DNA of 64,000 nucleotides from CAUZWH01 sp965247665 (GTDB lineage: Bacteria > Pseudomonadota > Alphaproteobacteria > SHVV01): positions 434,001 through 498,000 of the forward strand of contig CBDFHH010000003.1 in the NCBI GenBank assembly GCA_965247665.1, read 5' to 3'. Under the pieces are notes generated by a model. That model was given only the letters and a program-made list of their open reading frames with translations, searched no databases and was not told the DNA's origin. Shown one piece after another: positions 51,411 through 60,399 of this stretch; the first letter of the stretch is position 1; the number at the start of each line of letters is the position of its first letter. The translations under genes were made by a program, and so were the position numbers.

Positions 51411-52433
51411 CTAGCCTCCCGCCGGCATCGGTAGCCAATCGAACAGCACCAACGCGCCGGCCGTTACCACGACCCACAGGAGCGACAACGGCAGGAACAC
51501 CTTCCAGCCAAGCCGCATCAACTGGTCGTAGCGATAACGCGGAAAAGTTGCGCGCACCCAAATAAAGACGAACAGCAGGAACAGGACCTTGATCACGAAC
51601 CACAGGAAGTCCGGGATCCAGGTGAACGGCTCGACCCCGAACGGCGGCAACCAACCGCCGAGGAACAGGATCGTCGTGAAAGCCGACATGAGAATCATGT
51701 TGGCGTATTCGCCGAGGAAGAATAGCGCGTAAACGAACGACGAGTATTCGACCTGGTAGCCGGCAACCAGTTCGGACTCGGCTTCCGGCAGGTCGAAGGG
51801 ATGGCGGTTGGTCTCGGCCAGCGTGGAAACGAAGAAAATCACGAACATCGGCAGCAGCGGGATCGCAAACCAGATCGTGTCCTGCGCTTCGACGATCGCC
51901 GTTATATTGAGCGACCCGACGCACAGCAGAACCGTGACGATGATGAACCCCATCGAGATCTCGTAGGACACCATTTGCGCCGTCGAGCGCATCGCCCCCA
52001 GAAACGCGTAGCGCGAGTTCGACGCCCACCCTGCCATCACCACGCCATAGACGCCGAGTGACGAGATCGCGAACAGATAGAGCACACCGACGTTGATGTC
52101 GGAAAGCACGATTCCGGCGCTGACGGGAATCACCGCCCAAGCAATCATCGCCAGGACAAAGGTCAGCATCGGCGCGATGACGAACACGACCTTGTTGGCG
52201 CCGGCCGGCAGAACAAGCTCCTTGAACAGCAGCTTGGCGCCATCGGCGAACGGTTGCAGCAGTCCGAACGCGCCAACCACATTGGGACCGCGGCGGAGTT
52301 GCATCGCCGCCAAGACCTTGCGCTCGAACAAGGTTAGATACGCGATCGCGATCAGCAGCGGCAAGACGATGGCCAGCACCTGGGCAACGATGATCACCCC
52401 CGGCCATGCGTATCCGCCCCAGAAATCAACCAT
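51411..52433 (-). CDS. nuoH: NADH-quinone oxidoreductase subunit H
   Basis: Forms the quinone-access chamber and the first proton path of complex I. The 340-aa protein has eight helices with ERKVLAAMQLRRGPNVVG, LQPFADGAKLLFKE, STLAETNRHPFDLPEAESELVAGYQVEYSS and WVRATFPRYRYDQLMRLGWK. The ATG at 52433 (MVDFWGGYAWPG) overlaps the nuoG stop by eight bases; an upstream ATG at 52466 lies in nuoG. Confidence 0.97.
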   Translation of the reverse strand: MVDFWGGYAWPGVIIVAQVLAIVLPLLIAIAYLTLFERKVLAAMQLRRGPNVVGAFGLLQPFADGAKLLFKELVLPAGANKVVFVIAPMLTFVLAMIAWAVIPVSAGIVLSDINVGVLYLFAISSLGVYGVVMAGWASNSRYAFLGAMRSTAQMVSYEISMGFIIVTVLLCVGSLNITAIVEAQDTIWFAIPLLPMFVIFFVSTLAETNRHPFDLPEAESELVAGYQVEYSSFVYALFFLGEYANMILMSAFTTILFLGGWLPPFGVEPFTWIPDFLWFVIKVLFLLFVFIWVRATFPRYRYDQLMRLGWKVFLPLSLLWVVVTAGALVLFDWLPMPAGG

Positions 52434-54489
52434 CGGTGCCGGTCGCTCCCCGGCGATTGGCGCCAAAGGCGGTGCTGCACGCAGCCATGGTCTCCGAGGC
52501 GCGGCAGATCGAGTTGGTCATGTAGAAATCGGCGACCGGATGCTCGAACGGCTTGGCATCGAGTGGCTCGTCGGCACCGAACGCGCCCCATTGTGCCGCG
52601 ACCACTTGGTCGAGACGGCCCAGTGTCGGTGCGCCCTCGACCATGCGCCGGCGCAATGCGATCAGCGTGTCGTACCCGAGCGGTTTGCCGATCCGTTCCG
52701 ACAGGGCGCGCACAATCGCCCAGTCTTCGCGTGCGTCGCCCGGCGGGAACACCGCCCGCTTGGCCTGCTGCGCTCGTCCCTCGGTGTTGACGTAGGTTCC
52801 TTCCTTCTCCGTGTAGGCAGCGCCGGGCAGCACCACGTCCGCGCGGTGTGCACCGGCGTCACCGTGATGACCCTGATAGATCACGAAGGCCGCGCCCAAG
52901 CGCTTGGTGTTGATCTCATCGGCGCCGAGTAGATAGACGATCTCGATCTCGCCGGCAGCCGCACCGGCGACGATACCGGCCACGTCGCGCCCACCCGCGG
53001 CCGGGACAAAACCGAGATCGAGGCCGGCGACGCGCGCCGCGGCGCTGTGCAGCACGTTGAACCCGCACCAATCCTCACCGACCATTCCGGTCGCCTCGGC
53101 CAGCCTGCGCGCCGCCCCAAGAACAGCCGCCCCGTCACTGCGCGTCAACGCGCCCTGCCCGAGGATCAGCATCGCGCGCTCGGCGTTCTTCAACACCTCG
53201 GCGAAAGAATGACGGAGTTCGGCAAGGTCGCGAAGGGTCTCGGGACCGGCGCCGAGATTCTCGTGGCGATAGGTGAGGTCCATATCGGGGCCGATTGCCG
53301 CCACGCGGAAGCCACCGCGGAGATACCGCTTGCGCAGCCGTGCATTGACGAGCGCAGCTTCGATGCGGGGATTCGTGCCGATCAGGAGGCAGGCGTCGGC
53401 TTGATCGATTCCGGCGATCGTGCTGTTGAACAGATACCCCGCCCGCGCGCCGGCATCGAGTGCGGCACCATCCTGACGACAATCGAAATGTGGCGACCCG
53501 AGCGCGCCCATCAGCTCCTTGAGCGCGAACATGGATTCGGCATCGGCGAGGTCGCCGGCGATCGCCGCGATGCGATCGCCCGCCGTGCCATTCAGACGAT
53601 CGGCGACGGCGGTCAGAGCCTCGCTCCAGCTCACCTCCTGCAGGCGGCCCTCGCGGCGGAGGTAGGGACGGTCGAGTCGCTGGCGAGTCAACCCGTCGAC
53701 GGCGAAGCGGGTCTTATCGGAGATCCACTCCTCGTTGACATCCTCGTGCAGGCGCGGCAGCACGCGCATGATCTCGCGCCCGCGGGCATCGACGCGGATG
53801 TTCGCGCCGACCGCATCGTGCACGTCGATCGTCTCGGTCTCTCGCAATTCCCACGGCCGCGCGCTGAAAGCGTAGGGTTTGGAAGTCAGTGCGCCGACAG
53901 GACACAGGTCGATAACATTGCCCGACAGTTCCGAGTCCATCACTCGCTCGACGTAGTTGCCGATCTCCGTCTCCTCGCCTCGACCGGTGGCACCGAGCGC
54001 CTCGACCCCGGCGATCTCGGTGGCAAAACGGATGCACCGCGTGCAGTGGATGCAACGCGTCATCTCGGTCTTGACGAGCGGGCCAAGATCCTTTTCGTCG
54101 ACCGCGCGCTTATGCTCGAAGTAGCGGCTCAGGCCCTTGCCGTACGCCATGGCCTGATCCTGTAGATCGCACTCGCCGCCCTGGTCGCAAATCGGGCAGT
54201 CGAGTGGATGGTTGATCAGCAGGAACTCCATTACCCCTTCGCGGGCGCGCTTGACCAGCGGCGTGTTGGTATGGATCACCATACCGTCGCCGGCCGGCAT
54301 CGCACACGACGCGATCGGCTTGGGCGACTTCTCCATCTCGACGAGACACATGCGGCAATTGCCCGCCACCGATAGCCGCTCGTGATAGCAAAAGTGCGGG
54401 ATCTCCTTGCCGGCCGCTTCGCAGGCTTGCAGGATCGTCATGCCCGATTCGACGGTGACTTCCTCGCCATCAACGATCAGGGTCGGCAC
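52426..54489 (-). CDS. nuoG: NADH-quinone oxidoreductase subunit G
   Basis: Large iron-sulfur subunit of the complex I peripheral arm. In the 687-aa protein, the N-terminal 2Fe-2S domain has FCYHERLSVAGNCRMCLVE, then CPICDQGGECDLQDQAM, CIHCTRCIRF and LCPVGALTSKP for the 4Fe-4S clusters, followed by a degenerate molybdopterin-oxidoreductase-like domain from about residue 220. The start is GTG at 54489. Confidence 0.97.
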   Translation of the reverse strand: MPTLIVDGEEVTVESGMTILQACEAAGKEIPHFCYHERLSVAGNCRMCLVEMEKSPKPIASCAMPAGDGMVIHTNTPLVKRAREGVMEFLLINHPLDCPICDQGGECDLQDQAMAYGKGLSRYFEHKRAVDEKDLGPLVKTEMTRCIHCTRCIRFATEIAGVEALGATGRGEETEIGNYVERVMDSELSGNVIDLCPVGALTSKPYAFSARPWELRETETIDVHDAVGANIRVDARGREIMRVLPRLHEDVNEEWISDKTRFAVDGLTRQRLDRPYLRREGRLQEVSWSEALTAVADRLNGTAGDRIAAIAGDLADAESMFALKELMGALGSPHFDCRQDGAALDAGARAGYLFNSTIAGIDQADACLLIGTNPRIEAALVNARLRKRYLRGGFRVAAIGPDMDLTYRHENLGAGPETLRDLAELRHSFAEVLKNAERAMLILGQGALTRSDGAAVLGAARRLAEATGMVGEDWCGFNVLHSAAARVAGLDLGFVPAAGGRDVAGIVAGAAAGEIEIVYLLGADEINTKRLGAAFVIYQGHHGDAGAHRADVVLPGAAYTEKEGTYVNTEGRAQQAKRAVFPPGDAREDWAIVRALSERIGKPLGYDTLIALRRRMVEGAPTLGRLDQVVAAQWGAFGADEPLDAKPFEHPVADFYMTNSICRASETMAACSTAFGANRRGATGTDG

Positions 54490-54499
54490 CGGCGCGCTC

Positions 54500-55807
54500 C
54501 TATGCCGCCGCCGCGCCGGTGCCGGGGCTGCCCAACGCCCTGGTGGAGGTCAGGATGCGCTCCTCGACCAGTGGGCGGAAATGGCGGAACAGTCCCTGGA
54601 TGGGCCAGGCCGACGCGTCGCCATGGGCGCAGATCGTGTGTCCTTCGATCTGGCTGGCGACGTCGAGCAGCATGTCGATTTCGCCGCTTCTCGCCTTGCC
54701 GGAGACCATGCGTTCCATCACACGCCACATCCAGCCGGTGCCTTCGCGGCATGGCGTACACTGGCCGCAACTCTCGTGCATGTAGAACTTGGCGAGCCGC
54801 GCGATCGCGGCGACCAGATCGGTCGACTTGTCCATCACGATCACGGCGGCGGTACCAAGACCGGAATCGACGTCCTTCAGCGCATCGAAATCCATCAGCA
54901 CGGTGTCGCAGATCGACTTCGGAAGCAGCGGCACCGACGATCCGCCGGGAATGATCGCCTGCAGATTGTCCCAGCTGCCGCGCACCCCGCCGGCATGCCG
55001 TTCGATGAGTTCCCTCAACGGAATGCTCATCTCTTCTTCGACATTACAGGGCTGCTCGACATGGCCGGAAATGCAGAACACCTTGGTGCCGCTGTTGTGG
55101 GGGCGGCCGAAGCTCGCGAACCACGAGGCGCCGCGGCGCAGGATGGTCGGAATGACGGCGATCGTCTCGACATTGTTGACCGTCGTCGGGCACCCCCACA
55201 GACCAACCGCGGCGGGGAATGGCGGCTTGAGGCGTGGCTGGGCCCTGCGTCCCTCGAGGCTTTCGATCAGGCCGGTTTCTTCACCGGCGATGTATGCCCC
55301 GGAGCCGCGGTGAACGAAGATGTCGTGGTCGAACCCGGAACCACAGGCGTTGCCGCCGATGAGCCCGGCCTCGCGGGCCTCGGCGATCGCAACTTCCAGC
55401 ACCTCGGCCTCGCGGTGAAACTCGCCGCGGATATAGATGTATGTGGCGATCGCGTTCATCGCCGAGCCGGCCACGAGACAGCCCTCGATCAGCTTGTGCG
55501 GATCGTGGCGTATGATGTCGCGGTCTTTACAGGTCCCCGGCTCTCCCTCGTCGGCATTGACAACCAGATACGACGGGCGCCCGTCCGATTGCTTCGGCAT
55601 GAAGGACATCTTGAGCGCGGTGGGAAAACCGGCGCCGCCTCGCCCACGCAGGCCGGACTCCTTGACTTCGTCGATGATCGTGTCGCGTCCGCGGGCGATC
55701 AGATCCTTGGTGTTATCCCAATCGCCGCGCTTGCGCGCCGCCTCGAGCTGCCAGCTTTCATAGCCGTAGAGGTTGGTGAAAATACGGTCGCGATCGGAAA
55801 GCGACAT
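54500..55807 (-). CDS. nuoF: NADH-quinone oxidoreductase subunit F
   Basis: Binds NADH and FMN. The 435-aa protein has GLRGRGGAGFPTALKMSF (NADH/FMN loop), VVNADEGEPGTCKDRDI, GAYIAGEETGLIESLEG, WGCPTTVNNVET and the 4Fe-4S motif ESCGQCTPCREG. The ATG at 55807 was chosen; a TTG two codons upstream is possible. It is adjacent to the nuoE stop. Confidence 0.97.
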   Translation of the reverse strand: MSLSDRDRIFTNLYGYESWQLEAARKRGDWDNTKDLIARGRDTIIDEVKESGLRGRGGAGFPTALKMSFMPKQSDGRPSYLVVNADEGEPGTCKDRDIIRHDPHKLIEGCLVAGSAMNAIATYIYIRGEFHREAEVLEVAIAEAREAGLIGGNACGSGFDHDIFVHRGSGAYIAGEETGLIESLEGRRAQPRLKPPFPAAVGLWGCPTTVNNVETIAVIPTILRRGASWFASFGRPHNSGTKVFCISGHVEQPCNVEEEMSIPLRELIERHAGGVRGSWDNLQAIIPGGSSVPLLPKSICDTVLMDFDALKDVDSGLGTAAVIVMDKSTDLVAAIARLAKFYMHESCGQCTPCREGTGWMWRVMERMVSGKARSGEIDMLLDVASQIEGHTICAHGDASAWPIQGLFRHFRPLVEERILTSTRALGSPGTGAAAA

Positions 55808-55809
55808 GG

Positions 55810-56421
55810 TCAACCCGTCCTGTCGAGAAGCGTGCTCGCGCCGGACTGCGGCGCCGAGGTCTGCCGCGCAATTTGCGGCCCCGGCGCCGGCGTCTCACCC
55901 CGCTTGAGGGCATCGAGAATCCCGCCGGTACTCTCGGCATCGACATCTTCGTAGTAGTCGACACCAATCTGCAGAACCGGCGCATTGACGCATGCGCCAA
56001 GGCACTCGACTTCGCCCAGCGTGAACATACCATCGGCGCTGGTCTCACCCATCGCGATACCGAGCTTGGCCTCGCAAGCCCCGACGATGTCGGAAGCCCC
56101 GCGCAGCTGGCACGGCGTCGTCGTACATACCCGAACATGGTGCTTACCGATCGGCGCCAGGTTGAACATCGAGTAGAAAGTCGCGACCTCGTAAACCCGG
56201 ATCGGGGCGATCTCCAGCATCTCGGCGACATGGTCCATCGCCACCTGGGGCAGCCAGCCGCCGCTCTGACGCTGCGCCAGGTCGAGCAAGGCACACAGCG
56301 CGCTGGCTTGCCGCCCGTCGGGGTATTTGGCGATTTGCGCCTGTGCCTGCGCCCGATACTGCGCCGTGAAGGCGAAGCTCGCGGGCTGGTCGACGCCGAC
56401 CGGACGGCTACCGCGGCTCAT
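55810..56421 (-). CDS. nuoE: NADH-quinone oxidoreductase subunit E
   Basis: 2Fe-2S thioredoxin-fold subunit of the NADH-oxidising module. The 203-aa protein has CTTTPCQLRGA and CLGACVNAP with the four Cys ligands, preceded by VYEVATFYSMFNLAPIGKHHV. The ATG at 56421 overlaps the nuoD stop (ATGA). The long open frame upstream is nuoD read in another frame. The C-terminal 30 residues are Pro/Ala-rich and variable. Confidence 0.96.
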   Translation of the reverse strand: MSRGSRPVGVDQPASFAFTAQYRAQAQAQIAKYPDGRQASALCALLDLAQRQSGGWLPQVAMDHVAEMLEIAPIRVYEVATFYSMFNLAPIGKHHVRVCTTTPCQLRGASDIVGACEAKLGIAMGETSADGMFTLGEVECLGACVNAPVLQIGVDYYEDVDAESTGGILDALKRGETPAPGPQIARQTSAPQSGASTLLDRTG

Positions 56422-57596
56422 CGATCGATCTCTCCGAACACGACGTCCTGGGTACCGATGATCGCAACCGCGTCGGCAACCAGATGCCCTTTGGCCATGA
56501 AATCGAGCGACTGCAGATGCGCGTATCCCGGAGCGCGAATCTTGCACTTGTAGGGCGAGTTGCTGCCGTCGGCTACGAGATATACGCCGAACTCGCCCTT
56601 GGGCGCTTCGACCGCGGTGTAGGTCTCGCCGGGCGGGATGCGGAGGCCTTCGGTGTAGAGTTTGAAATGATGGATCAAAGCTTCCATTGACGATTTCATC
56701 TCGGCGCGCGGCGGTGGCGCTACCTTGCGGTCGTGCGTCATGACCGGCCCACTGGGCATCTGCTCGAGGCATTGGCGAATGATGCGCACGCTTTGGCGCA
56801 TCTCCTCGATGCGGCAGAGATAGCGGTCGTAGCAATCGCCGTTCTTGCCGACCGGGATATCGAATTCGAGCTCGTCGTAGACTTCGTATGGCTGCGCCTT
56901 GCGCAAATCCCAGGCAACGTCCGAACCGCGCAGCATGACGCCGGAGAACCCCCAATCCATGGCATCCTCGGCGGTTACGACGCCAATGTCGCAATTGCGC
57001 TGCTTAAAGATCCGGTTTTCGGTAAGCAGCCCTTCGATGTCGTCGATGACTTTCAGGAACGGATCGCACCAGGCCGCGATGTCTTCGGCCAACCCCGCCG
57101 GGAGGTCCTGGTGCACGCCGCCGATGCGATAATAGGCCGCGTGCAGGCGCGCTCCGCACACCCGCTCGTAGAACACCATCAACTTTTCGCGCTCTTCAAA
57201 ACCCCACAGCACCGGGGTCAGTGCGCCGACATCCATGCCCTGCGTCGTCACGTTCAGCAGATGATTGAGGATACGGCCGATCTCATCGAAGAGCACGCGG
57301 ATGAACTGGGCCCGGCGCGGCACCTCGACGCCAGCCAGCTTCTCGGCGGCGCCGACGAAGGCATGTTCCTGGTTCATCGGCGCGACGTAATCCAGGCGAT
57401 CGAAATACGGCATCGCTTGAAGGTAGGTCTTGTGCTCGATGAGTTTCTCGGTGCCGCGATGCAGCAAACCGATATGGGGGTCGGCACGCTCCACGATCTC
57501 TCCGTCGAGCTCGAGGACCAGGCGCAGCACCCCATGGGTCGCCGGGTGCTGCGGCCCGAAGTTGAGCGTCATGTTCCTAATCTGACGCTCAGCCAT
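56418..57596 (-). CDS. nuoD: NADH-quinone oxidoreductase subunit D
   Basis: 49-kDa-type subunit that forms the quinone pocket with NuoB. The 392-aa protein has MTLNFGPQHPATHGVLRLVLELDGE (quinone-binding His), HIGLLHRGTEKLIEHKTYLQ, MNQEHAFVGAAEKL and the C-terminal DVVFGEIDR. It is not fused to NuoC. Confidence 0.98.
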   Translation of the reverse strand: MAERQIRNMTLNFGPQHPATHGVLRLVLELDGEIVERADPHIGLLHRGTEKLIEHKTYLQAMPYFDRLDYVAPMNQEHAFVGAAEKLAGVEVPRRAQFIRVLFDEIGRILNHLLNVTTQGMDVGALTPVLWGFEEREKLMVFYERVCGARLHAAYYRIGGVHQDLPAGLAEDIAAWCDPFLKVIDDIEGLLTENRIFKQRNCDIGVVTAEDAMDWGFSGVMLRGSDVAWDLRKAQPYEVYDELEFDIPVGKNGDCYDRYLCRIEEMRQSVRIIRQCLEQMPSGPVMTHDRKVAPPPRAEMKSSMEALIHHFKLYTEGLRIPPGETYTAVEAPKGEFGVYLVADGSNSPYKCKIRAPGYAHLQSLDFMAKGHLVADAVAIIGTQDVVFGEIDR

Positions 57597-57601
57597 ACCG
57601 A

Positions 57602-58219
57602 TCAGTTTTCCGCTTCCTGGCCGTCGGCTTTTTCATCGCCCGGCAGGATGTATTGTGCGTTTTCCCACGGACTTATGAAGTCGAAGCGGCGAAACTCCTG
57701 GGTCAATTTCACCGGTTCGTAGACCACGCGCTTTTCTTCCTCGTCGTAGCGCACTTCGACATAGCCGGTCAGGGGAAAGTCCTTGCGCAGCGGGTGACCC
57801 TCGAAACCGTAGTCGGTGAGGATGCGGCGCAAATCGGGATGGTCGGAGAACATGATCCCGTACATGTCCCAGACTTCGCGCTCGTACCATGCGGCAGCGC
57901 GGTAGATCGATGTGACCGAGGGAACCGGGTCGTCTTCACGACACGCAGCTTTGACCCGGATGCGTTGATTGTGGGTCAGGCTGAGCAGGTTGTAGACGAC
58001 GTCGAACCGTTGCACCCGTTGCGGCCAGTCGATGGCCGTGATGTCGATCAGCACGGCGAATTGGCAAGCGGCATCGTCGCGCAGAAAGGTCAGCAGCCTG
58101 GTCACATCCGTCGCTTCGGCGAGGAGGGCCAACTCGCCATGTGGCGCAACCTCAAACGCCGACGCTTCTTCGCGAGTCGCGACGATGTATTCGCCGAGTT
58201 CAGTGAGCGCTTCGTTCAT
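57602..58219 (-). CDS. nuoC: NADH-quinone oxidoreductase subunit C
   Basis: 30-kDa-type peripheral subunit. The 205-aa protein has YNLLSLTHNQRIRVKA, the family signature WYEREVWDMYGIMFSDHPDLRRILTDYGFEGHPLRKDFPLTGYVEVRYD, and EFRRFDFISPWE. It is a separate gene from nuoD, five bases away. Confidence 0.98.
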   Translation of the reverse strand: MNEALTELGEYIVATREEASAFEVAPHGELALLAEATDVTRLLTFLRDDAACQFAVLIDITAIDWPQRVQRFDVVYNLLSLTHNQRIRVKAACREDDPVPSVTSIYRAAAWYEREVWDMYGIMFSDHPDLRRILTDYGFEGHPLRKDFPLTGYVEVRYDEEEKRVVYEPVKLTQEFRRFDFISPWENAQYILPGDEKADGQEAEN

Positions 58220-58243
58220 CGTCAGGCACCGCGCCGGAAACGG

Positions 58244-58771
58244 TCAGCGGTCGATCGTACCGGTGCGACGGATCTTTTTTTGCAGTTGCAGGATTCCGTA
58301 CACAAGGGCTTCGGCCGTGGGCGGACAGCCGGGAACATAGACGTCAACGGGGACGATGCGATCGCAGCCGCGAACGACCGAGTAGGAGTAGTGATAGTAG
58401 CCGCCGCCATTGGCGCAGCTACCCATGGAGATTACGTAACGTGGTTCCGGCATCTGGTCGTAGACCTTGCGCAGCGCCGGCGCCATCTTGTTGGTCAGGG
58501 TGCCGGCGACGATCATGACGTCGGATTGCCGTGGGCTACCGCGAAAGACGACGCCAAATCGCTCCATGTCGTAGCGCGGCATGAACGAATGCATCATCTC
58601 GACGGCACAGCATGCAAGGCCGAACGACATCGGCCACATCGAGCCCGTGCGCGCCCACTGCACGACTTTGTCGAGCTTGGCGACCAGGAAACCCTTGTCG
58701 GCGAACTCGTCGGACAGTTCCTTGAAATAAAGTTCGTTGCCGGTGTCGTCGACAGCCGCCACGTCCTGCAC
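58244..58771 (-). CDS. nuoB: NADH-quinone oxidoreductase subunit B
   Basis: Holds the terminal cluster N2 that reduces quinone. The 175-aa protein has the tandem Cys motif FGLACCAVEMMH, GSCANGGGYYHYSYSVVRGCD and VDVYVPGCPPTAEAL. No ATG is available after the nuoA stop. I place the start at GTG 58771, with GTG 58762 as the alternative. The open frame to 58846 would overlap nuoA and is not conserved. Confidence 0.95.
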   Translation of the reverse strand: MQDVAAVDDTGNELYFKELSDEFADKGFLVAKLDKVVQWARTGSMWPMSFGLACCAVEMMHSFMPRYDMERFGVVFRGSPRQSDVMIVAGTLTNKMAPALRKVYDQMPEPRYVISMGSCANGGGYYHYSYSVVRGCDRIVPVDVYVPGCPPTAEALVYGILQLQKKIRRTGTIDR

Positions 58772-58784
58772 CTGACCTATCGCC

Positions 58785-59156
58785 CTACTCCCACTCCAGG
58801 GCGCCCTTTTTCCACTCGTAGACAAAGCCGATCGTGAGAATCGCAAGGAACACCATCATCGACCAGAAGCCGAACTCGCCGATGGTGCCGAGCGAAATCG
58901 CCCAAGGAAACAGGAACGCGACTTCGAGATCGAAAATGATGAACAACAACGCGACCAGATAAAACCGAACGTCGAACGGTCGCCGCGCATCGCCCATGGC
59001 TTCGAAGCCGCACTCGTAGGGAGAAACCTTCTCGGGATCAGGGTTTTGCGGCGCCGCGACATAGGACGCGCCGACGAGCACACCGGTCAAACCAATCGCA
59101 ATCGCCAGAAAGAACAGGATCGGTAGGTACTCGCCGAGCAGCTCGTTAGCCGTCAA
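58785..59156 (-). CDS. nuoA: NADH-quinone oxidoreductase subunit A
   Basis: First gene of the complex I operon, a three-helix membrane subunit. The 123-aa protein has SPYECGFEAMGDARRPFDVRFYLVALLFIIFDLEVAFLFPWA, including the quinone-gate Cys loop. The start codon is TTG at 59156, supported by a strong GGAGG site six bases upstream; no ATG precedes the conserved region. Confidence 0.96.
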   Translation of the reverse strand: MTANELLGEYLPILFFLAIAIGLTGVLVGASYVAAPQNPDPEKVSPYECGFEAMGDARRPFDVRFYLVALLFIIFDLEVAFLFPWAISLGTIGEFGFWSMMVFLAILTIGFVYEWKKGALEWE

Positions 59157-59207
59157 TGCCCCCTCCCCAGGAAGCGTCGCCCGTTCCGTACCGATGGATC
59201 GGGTGCG

Positions 59208-59213
59208 ATTATA
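59208..59213 (-). promoter_or_regulatory. Probable nuo operon promoter (-10)
   Basis: A consensus TATAAT on the minus strand, about 52 bp upstream of the nuoA start. The -35 position 17 bases away reads TTTAGT, a weak match. No other promoter-like signal was seen between nuoA and tRNA-Asp. Confidence 0.55.
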
Positions 59214-59332
59214 GTGCCGTGCAAACCAGAACTAAAGATCGGTTTCGATTGAAAAGACAATTGGTTACGGCGTATTCCTAACGAATATGCACAATTCCGG
59301 GCGGGCGATCGCTCGGGCGCGCCGAACAAAAA

Positions 59333-59410
<78 letters not shown>

Positions 59411-59730
59411 TCGAAAAGGGACGCCCCGTTTATGCAACAGCCCGGTCAGGAGTCAAGCGCAGCGGATAGTCATGGTGGCGCGGTCGGGAACGTTCGGCAA
59501 GGTCGACAATCGCCTTATGGGGGCTCTTCTTCCGGCGCCCGACGCCCGATTGGTCTGGTTAACGATCGCCAAGGGCAGTCGACGGTCGACCGTCAGATCG
59601 TTCCCGGCGGCCACCGCCTCGCGTGGTTTGCGGTGGCGTCGAGATGCGCAGCGCGCGATGCCGCGGTCACACAGACCGCCATAAGAGGAAAGCGCCGAAG
59701 CGTCCCGGTATCTTCAATACGGTTCGGATT
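59411..59730. other. Non-coding stretch between two tRNA genes
   Basis: 320 bases without a credible gene. Plus-strand frames here run into the tRNA genes and show no family sequence. No integrase, attachment repeat or tRNA fragment was found that would mark an integration site. Confidence 0.5.
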
Positions 59731-59806
59731 TGGTGGGCGGTGACAGACTCGAACTGCCGACATCCACGGTGTAAACGTGGCGCTCTTCCAACTGAGCTAA
59801 CCGCCC
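59731..59806 (-). tRNA. tRNA-Val (UAC)
   Basis: Acceptor GGGCGGT pairs with ACCGCCC, D-arm GCTCAGTTGGAAGAGC, anticodon stem CCACG/CGTGG with loop TTTACAC (anticodon TAC), and T-arm with GTTCGAGTC. Discriminator A is followed by an encoded CCA. 76 nt in all. Confidence 0.96.
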
Positions 59807-59844
59807 GCAGCCCCGGGACAGTTTAGTCAAACTTCCCGCAGCGG

Positions 59845-59882
59845 CAAATCTACCGCGCTCGATCAAATCTACCGCGCTCGAT
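59845..59882. repeat. Perfect 19-bp tandem duplication
   Basis: CAAATCTACCGCGCTCGAT occurs twice in direct succession between tRNA-Val and the hup terminator. Nothing shows a function; it looks like a recent slippage duplication. Confidence 0.85.
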
Positions 59883-59902
59883 CCCAGACCCCAAAACGCG
59901 AA

Positions 59903-59925
59903 CCGGCTGCCCTTGGGGCAGCCGG
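59903..59925 (-). terminator. Probable terminator after hup
   Basis: A perfect 10-bp stem (CCGGCTGCCC/GGGCAGCCGG) with a three-base loop lies 26 bp past the hup stop. On the minus strand it is followed by TTCGCGTTTT, a broken T run, so termination may be partial. Confidence 0.6.
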
Positions 59926-59950
59926 CCGTGGGCAAATCCCTGCAGAAGTA

Positions 59951-60223
59951 TTAGTTAACTGCGTCCTTGAACGCCTTGCCCGCTTTAAACTTGGGCTGGC
60001 GTGACGCCGGAATGTGGATTCTCTCTCCGGTCCGAGGGTTGCGGCCCTCGGATGCCTTGCGATTGGCGACGCTGAAAGTGCCGAAACCAACCAGGCGAAC
60101 CTCATTGCCGCCCCTCAAGCTAGCGGTGATGGAGTCGAAAACGCTTTCGACAGCTTTGGCTGCATCCGCTTTCGAAAGCCCCGCCGAACCGGAAACAGCG
60201 GCGACCAGATCGTTTTTATTCAC
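59951..60223 (-). CDS. hup: DNA-binding protein HU
   Basis: Histone-like nucleoid protein. The 90-aa protein has the helical N-terminus (NKNDLVAAVSGSAGLSKADAAKAVESVFDSI) and the conserved body and arm GFGTFSVANRKASEGRNPRTGERIHIPA, then FKAGKAFKDAVN. The GTG start has GGGGG about eight bases upstream. Located next to lon, as is frequent in Gram-negatives (lon-hupB). Confidence 0.96.
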   Translation of the reverse strand: MNKNDLVAAVSGSAGLSKADAAKAVESVFDSITASLRGGNEVRLVGFGTFSVANRKASEGRNPRTGERIHIPASRQPKFKAGKAFKDAVN

Positions 60224-60399
60224 GACGATGCCCCCTTCATTTAGTGTGACATGAGACCGTTGAACGCTGGACTAGCGCGCATGCGGGCCAGGAAAGTCTA
60301 GTGTGCGCTCCCGGGGGGGTAAAGCGAAAAACGCAGAATCGGCGCGCAAAAGCCCGGGATTCCGCGGATTTCGCAACCGGGGAGCGAATTGGGAGGGCG

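Noticed and set aside
52093..52932. Long plus-strand frames opposite nuoH and nuoG
   Set aside because: These are shadows of well-conserved complex I genes on the other strand.
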